From Mytilus galloprovincialis (lineage: Eukaryota > Mollusca > Bivalvia > Mytilida > Mytilidae): DNA of 64,000 bases. Under the pieces are notes generated by a model. That model did no database searches, had not been told where the DNA came from, and saw only the letters and a list, made by a program, of their open reading frames with translations. Location of the stretch: contig NC_134840.1 in NCBI RefSeq assembly GCF_965363235.1, positions 61,188,793-61,252,792 on the forward strand, read 5' to 3'. Within the stretch, counting starts at the first letter, position 1. Every line of letters starts with the position of its first letter. The position numbers and the translations under genes are program-made. Shown here one piece after another: positions 59,725 through 64,000 of the stretch.

Positions 59725-60769
59725 TTTTACCACCATAAACCTCCTTATTCTTGTAGCCACAAACTTTTGAACTATACGAAACACTAAGGTTATTTTACTT
59801 TTGTCATAAAGGGCTTTGTCCATTTTATTGCATAATTTGTCGGTAGTTTTGGTTGCATTCCTCTCTGCAACTTCGGTTTTCAATGGTTTCGGACGCTACG
59901 ATGCGATTATTGCTACGACTGGGACGATGCCACTGCAGAAGGACATATCCTCCTCGATTATATTACTATAACAGTAGTCAGAACTTCTATGTAGAAATAA
60001 AATATCATTGATATGACAAATTTTGGATTACTTAAACTATAGTTTTGTTTTACCACTGACATAAGATGGCCTATGTCGTATATATAAAGCAACTTTTTGG
60101 TAGTTTTTTGTCTTTGCTCTTCAATTTCTTATTTGATTTTGTATGCGAACTGTTTTGTTTCGACCCTCACTGAACAGTTTTTGCGTTACAAATTTTTAGC
60201 CTGGTCACAGTAAACACAAATACCTTAAATTGTGCAAAATGCGGATAAGGTCATCTCTATCACCAACCAAGTAGTCAGCTGTAGTCTGTAACATGAAAAG
60301 TATATTATTGCTTTTTTCATTTAGTATCTGCTGCTTCAAAAATGTTTGGTATGATATATTCCTATCACTCGGAAGGTAGAGTGGTGTTAGATTTGTGATC
60401 AGTTGCTAAAACTAGATCTTCCTTCTGCTTTTGTCCTCTCTTCTTTTTACTTTTCTAACGATATGTCTTCTAAATGTCTACCTTAATCATCGTTGGATTA
60501 GCAATTGGAAGTCCCTGTTTCAATTATATACATGTATATGTATCCAGAATATAAGCTTTCGCTTTATTCATGAATAACATTATCGATCCATAATGAAAAT
60601 TTCGCAGAACAATAATTCTCACAAAAAGTATGATAGAATTGTAAGAAACTGACCCTGATCAAAATTGCAATTTTTATAATTAATCTACACATTGAACTGC
60701 CAATACTTACGTAGAGCCGACTAACTATCAGCTTTGTATTTGATTTGGCTTCACACCTGGTTATTTTCA

Positions 60770-61480
60770 AGCGCTAATACTATGGAGTCCAATGTAGACG
60801 AAACACGTGTTTGACATCCCAAATTATAAGCCTGGTATCTTAGATTTGTACACCACTGGAGTCCATGTCACTGCTTAAAGACGTTTCATCCCCGAGATTA
60901 CATAAAATATCAAATAGCGTTGATATGTTCATTTTCTGTGTATAAAATATTCAAAACATTAAGCATTTTCTTCTCTATGGAAAAGAATACCTTATCCGTA
61001 CTTTGCACGTTTTTGGATATTTTCGGTCATTTGTACTTTTCATCTTTCTATTTGATTTGACTTTCCAACTGTTTTGATTTTAGTGCCACTAATGTAATAG
61101 TTATCACAGGTACCATGATTATAATGTATTACACAAACGCGCCTTTCGTCTACATAAGACTCATCAGTGACGCTCATGTTAAAAAAGGTATAAAGCCAAA
61201 CAGTTACAAAGTTGAAGAGCATTGAGGATCCAAAGTTCCAAAAAGTTGTGCAAAATACGGCTAGGTAATTTATACCTGGGATAAGAAAATCCTAAGATTT
61301 TTGAAAAATTCAAAAGTTTTGTAAACAGGAAATTTATAAAAAAAAAATGACCACATAATTGATATTCATGTCAACACCGAATGCTGACTACTGGGCTGGT
61401 GATACCGTTGGGGACGAAACGTCCCGGCACCAGCAGTGGCACGCGCGTCTTCTTTAACAAACTCTAGGCCTGGTAAATTT
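60770..61480. repeat. Interspersed repeat copies (gacgaaacgcgcgtctg family)
   Basis: One diverged copy lies at about 60770-60900 (gtagacgaaacacgtg). A longer one in reverse lies at about 61125-61470 (cgcctttcgtctacataaga, agactcatcagtgacgctca, tgggctggtgatacc). It is the family tandemly arrayed in the PGGHG-like intron. Confidence 0.75.
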
Positions 61481-64000
61481 GATAAGTTTTAGCTAGTGTA
61501 CGAAAAGTTTACTTTGCACACACATAAAATTAAACAATTAATTACAAGTATGTATGTTCGTTTCTATTTTTTATGTCCTTGTAGACCAATATATCAGACC
61601 AAACTTTCTCAGTCTGAATATACGGTTCCTTCATTATTTAGTATCTGTTTGGTTTTTTCTTCCTTTTACTATACTCCGGTTCCACTGATACCAAATAATC
61701 ATAATATTCATCTTGTCGATTTAAATGTTGGTAGCATCAAATTTCCTTGAGATAGAGATGTAAAAACAATTTGATTTTGCTCTTTGTATTCTCTATCCCT
61801 GTGGCAGATTCCTTTATGAATACTATACATCCAGCTTATACGTTTTTTTTTTTTTTTTATTATTATTATTGACCTTTTGATTTATGGGGTTTATCAACTA
61901 AGTAAATTATTCATCATATTAAGTGCATGCGGAAAAGAAGAAGAAAACTGAATACCACCTTATATATCTTCAACAATGTTTACAAATTTGAAAGAAATCT
62001 ATTGCATTTAGGGGATTATTGTAATATTTTATCTGTCTATGAAAAAATAACGAACAGTTTTGGCACACTGAATAACTGGAGTAGCGTTTTATTTACAAGT
62101 GTGCACCACATGTTTTAAATTATTTAGAATAGACAGGAAAATATTACAGTCGGGCCTTTTAATTTAATTCTTAATTACAATCATGAAAAAAACGTAGATG
62201 GTATAACTGTTACCTGTCAAAATTATTACTTGGGCTGATAGACAAAACACTTTTAGCCAATTAGTAGACTTTTATATCCAATATTAAATTATAATTATTA
62301 TACATGATATATTTAATTAAATTTGTTTTGAATGCGATTAGCATGTTGCATGGGAGGTAACAAATAACAAAGTACACTATATTGATTTCAATCAGAGTTG
62401 TCTTTCTTTTACTATAAAGTTGAACTCTTCATAAATTTTGTTCTTGTCACAAGCTATCGTGTCGTCGTTTGTTTCTTCCAAAGACAGCGATTAGAATAAG
62501 GAAATCCTAATCACATTTATCACATTTATATTACATTGCTATATAGATTGACGACAAAGACGCATAAGTTACATCACTTTATGTGGCTGTCGTACAAGTA
62601 GCTAAACAAAAAACGGTATAAACTACCATTTTCTAAATAAGGAAATGCATGTACCAAGTCAAGTGATGACAGGTGTTATCCATTCGCTTGATGTGTTTGA
62701 TCTTTTGACTTTTCCATTTGATAAGGAACTTTCCGATTTGAATTGTCCGTAGAGCTCGGTATTTTTGATATTTTACTTCTGATCCGCTACTGATTCTTAG
62801 AAATATATTATGTAGTTGACACTAAATTAGGTCACTAGAATGACAGATATTTTGAATTACATCTAGAAACTATCTTAAACCGTTTTAAGTTTTCTGTGAA
62901 GCGTTTTATATACTGTTTGTTTTTTATTTTTATTTTTTGACATTGAGTTTGTTTGTTTCTCTGTTTCTGTTCTTTTTTTGGCATCTTCTGCCTCTTTTTT
63001 ATCACTCCTCTTTGGATTTTAAAGATGAAAATACAAATGTATTTGATATTATGTTCACTTAAAATTTCATACTTTAAAAAATACCTAGTAACTTTTTCAG
63101 TCAAAACCATCTGTATGTGCTTGTACTTCAACTTTATTCCTTATTTTGCCTTTTTAACGTTTTTATTATTTAGCGTCACTTTTGTACAAGAAACGCGCGT
63201 CCGGTGGAAATACAAAATTTCAATCCGGGTATCTATGATGAGTTTATTTGTATATGCTTTGATACTTTTAGTGTTATTATATATCTTTGAGAATACTATT
63301 AGTTTTGAAGACATTAATAGGAATTCTTACAACTTACAATTAAACTTCTTAGATTTACGGAGTCCTACTCCTCATACGATTTTCCAGGTGTTGTCAGCCT
63401 ATCCCGGTCGTTAACAATACCTACCTGCTCTGCGCACCATTGAATATCAAGGTTCATAGACATTGAAAAACACGTTTTATTGTTGAGACAAGAAGTATTG
63501 AGGTTAGAAAAAATGCTTATATACTACGAATAGCGATTTTCCTCTTTAGCATATGAGAGTATTTCTCATAAGTTAAAGAGTCATGACTGTTGTACTTGTC
63601 TTTTAATTGTGTTGCTGGATATTGGTCGAAACCAATATAATTCGTTGTGTACTGTATTCCCTGTACTGTGTCATTCTAACTATGTTATCTTCCCTTATTT
63701 GTGAGTTATTAGTTTCGTTTAAGGAAACACTAAATTCAGTTGGAATTACTGTTGTACGATATCTTATATATTGTGTAATTTATTTATGTTTTTTATACTT
63801 AAAATCCTGTCTTCTGCAACTTAAGAAATTTACAGAAAAATCATCTATAAGTGTGTAATAAAGAACATTATCATCATATTATATTTTTTCTCGACCATGT
63901 TTTATGTTATTTAACGAAACCAAGTAAAGTGTATTTCCATAGACTTTAAGCAACTATGCAATACTCCTTTAATAATGTATTTTAACAATATTTGTATAAC
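61481..64000. other. Intergenic to the window end
   Basis: No supported gene. It holds a diverged repeat at about 62580-62770 and a fragment of the gacgaaacgcgcgtctg family at 63170-63250. A hydrophobic open frame at 63607-63858 overlaps an aataaa motif but has no recognisable family or splice support. Confidence 0.45.

Noticed and set aside
63607..63858. 83-codon hydrophobic frame near the window end as a membrane protein
   Set aside because: No family recognised, no splice support, and AT-rich composition easily gives such frames.

Overview
The window is AT-rich, intron-rich eukaryotic DNA packed with interspersed repeats. Gene structure and repeat families resembling those I associate with mussel genomes point to a bivalve mollusc, probably Mytilus or a close relative. 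That assignment is inference from recognition, not from a database search. Three protein-coding loci can be supported by homology.

Layout. 1-9711 is a satellite array with a unit of about 151 bp, roughly 64 copies and visible higher-order duplications. 9.7-20 kb is gene-poor and holds one unassigned candidate exon (11839-12038), a Helitron-like element (12776-13543), a 50-bp minisatellite (14091-15141), a short inverted-repeat element (15245-15404) and a 1.63-kb element with 30-bp perfect terminal inverted repeats (17703-19332). 20060-22366 (+) carries the last two exons of a glycosyl hydrolase family 65 gene like protein-glucosylgalactosylhydroxylysine glucosidase (PGGHG/ATHL1). 24.2-26.1 kb holds repeats and a decayed reverse transcriptase. 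28358-36943 (-) is a complete seven-exon Rab1 gene encoding 205 residues, with several transposons in its introns. 37-47 kb is intergenic, with a candidate Rab1 promoter, two tRNA-derived SINE copies, a CpG-rich patch with a GTCACGTGAC box, and a 1.16-kb inverted-repeat element. 47161-54714 (+) contains six exons of ferroportin (SLC40A1); its first coding exon was not found. 54.7-64 kb is intergenic, with another decayed reverse transcriptase and more repeat copies.

The three genes do not form a functional unit: Rab1 acts in ER-to-Golgi traffic, ferroportin in cellular iron export, and the GH65-like enzyme in collagen-type glycan trimming. The most interesting observations are: a ferroportin in which three of the four residues I recall as metal ligands in the human protein are replaced, including the hepcidin-binding cysteine; a partial copy of a ferroportin exon end, with its splice donor, in the preceding intron; and a set of transposons with CAG...CTG ends that all made 5-bp target duplications.
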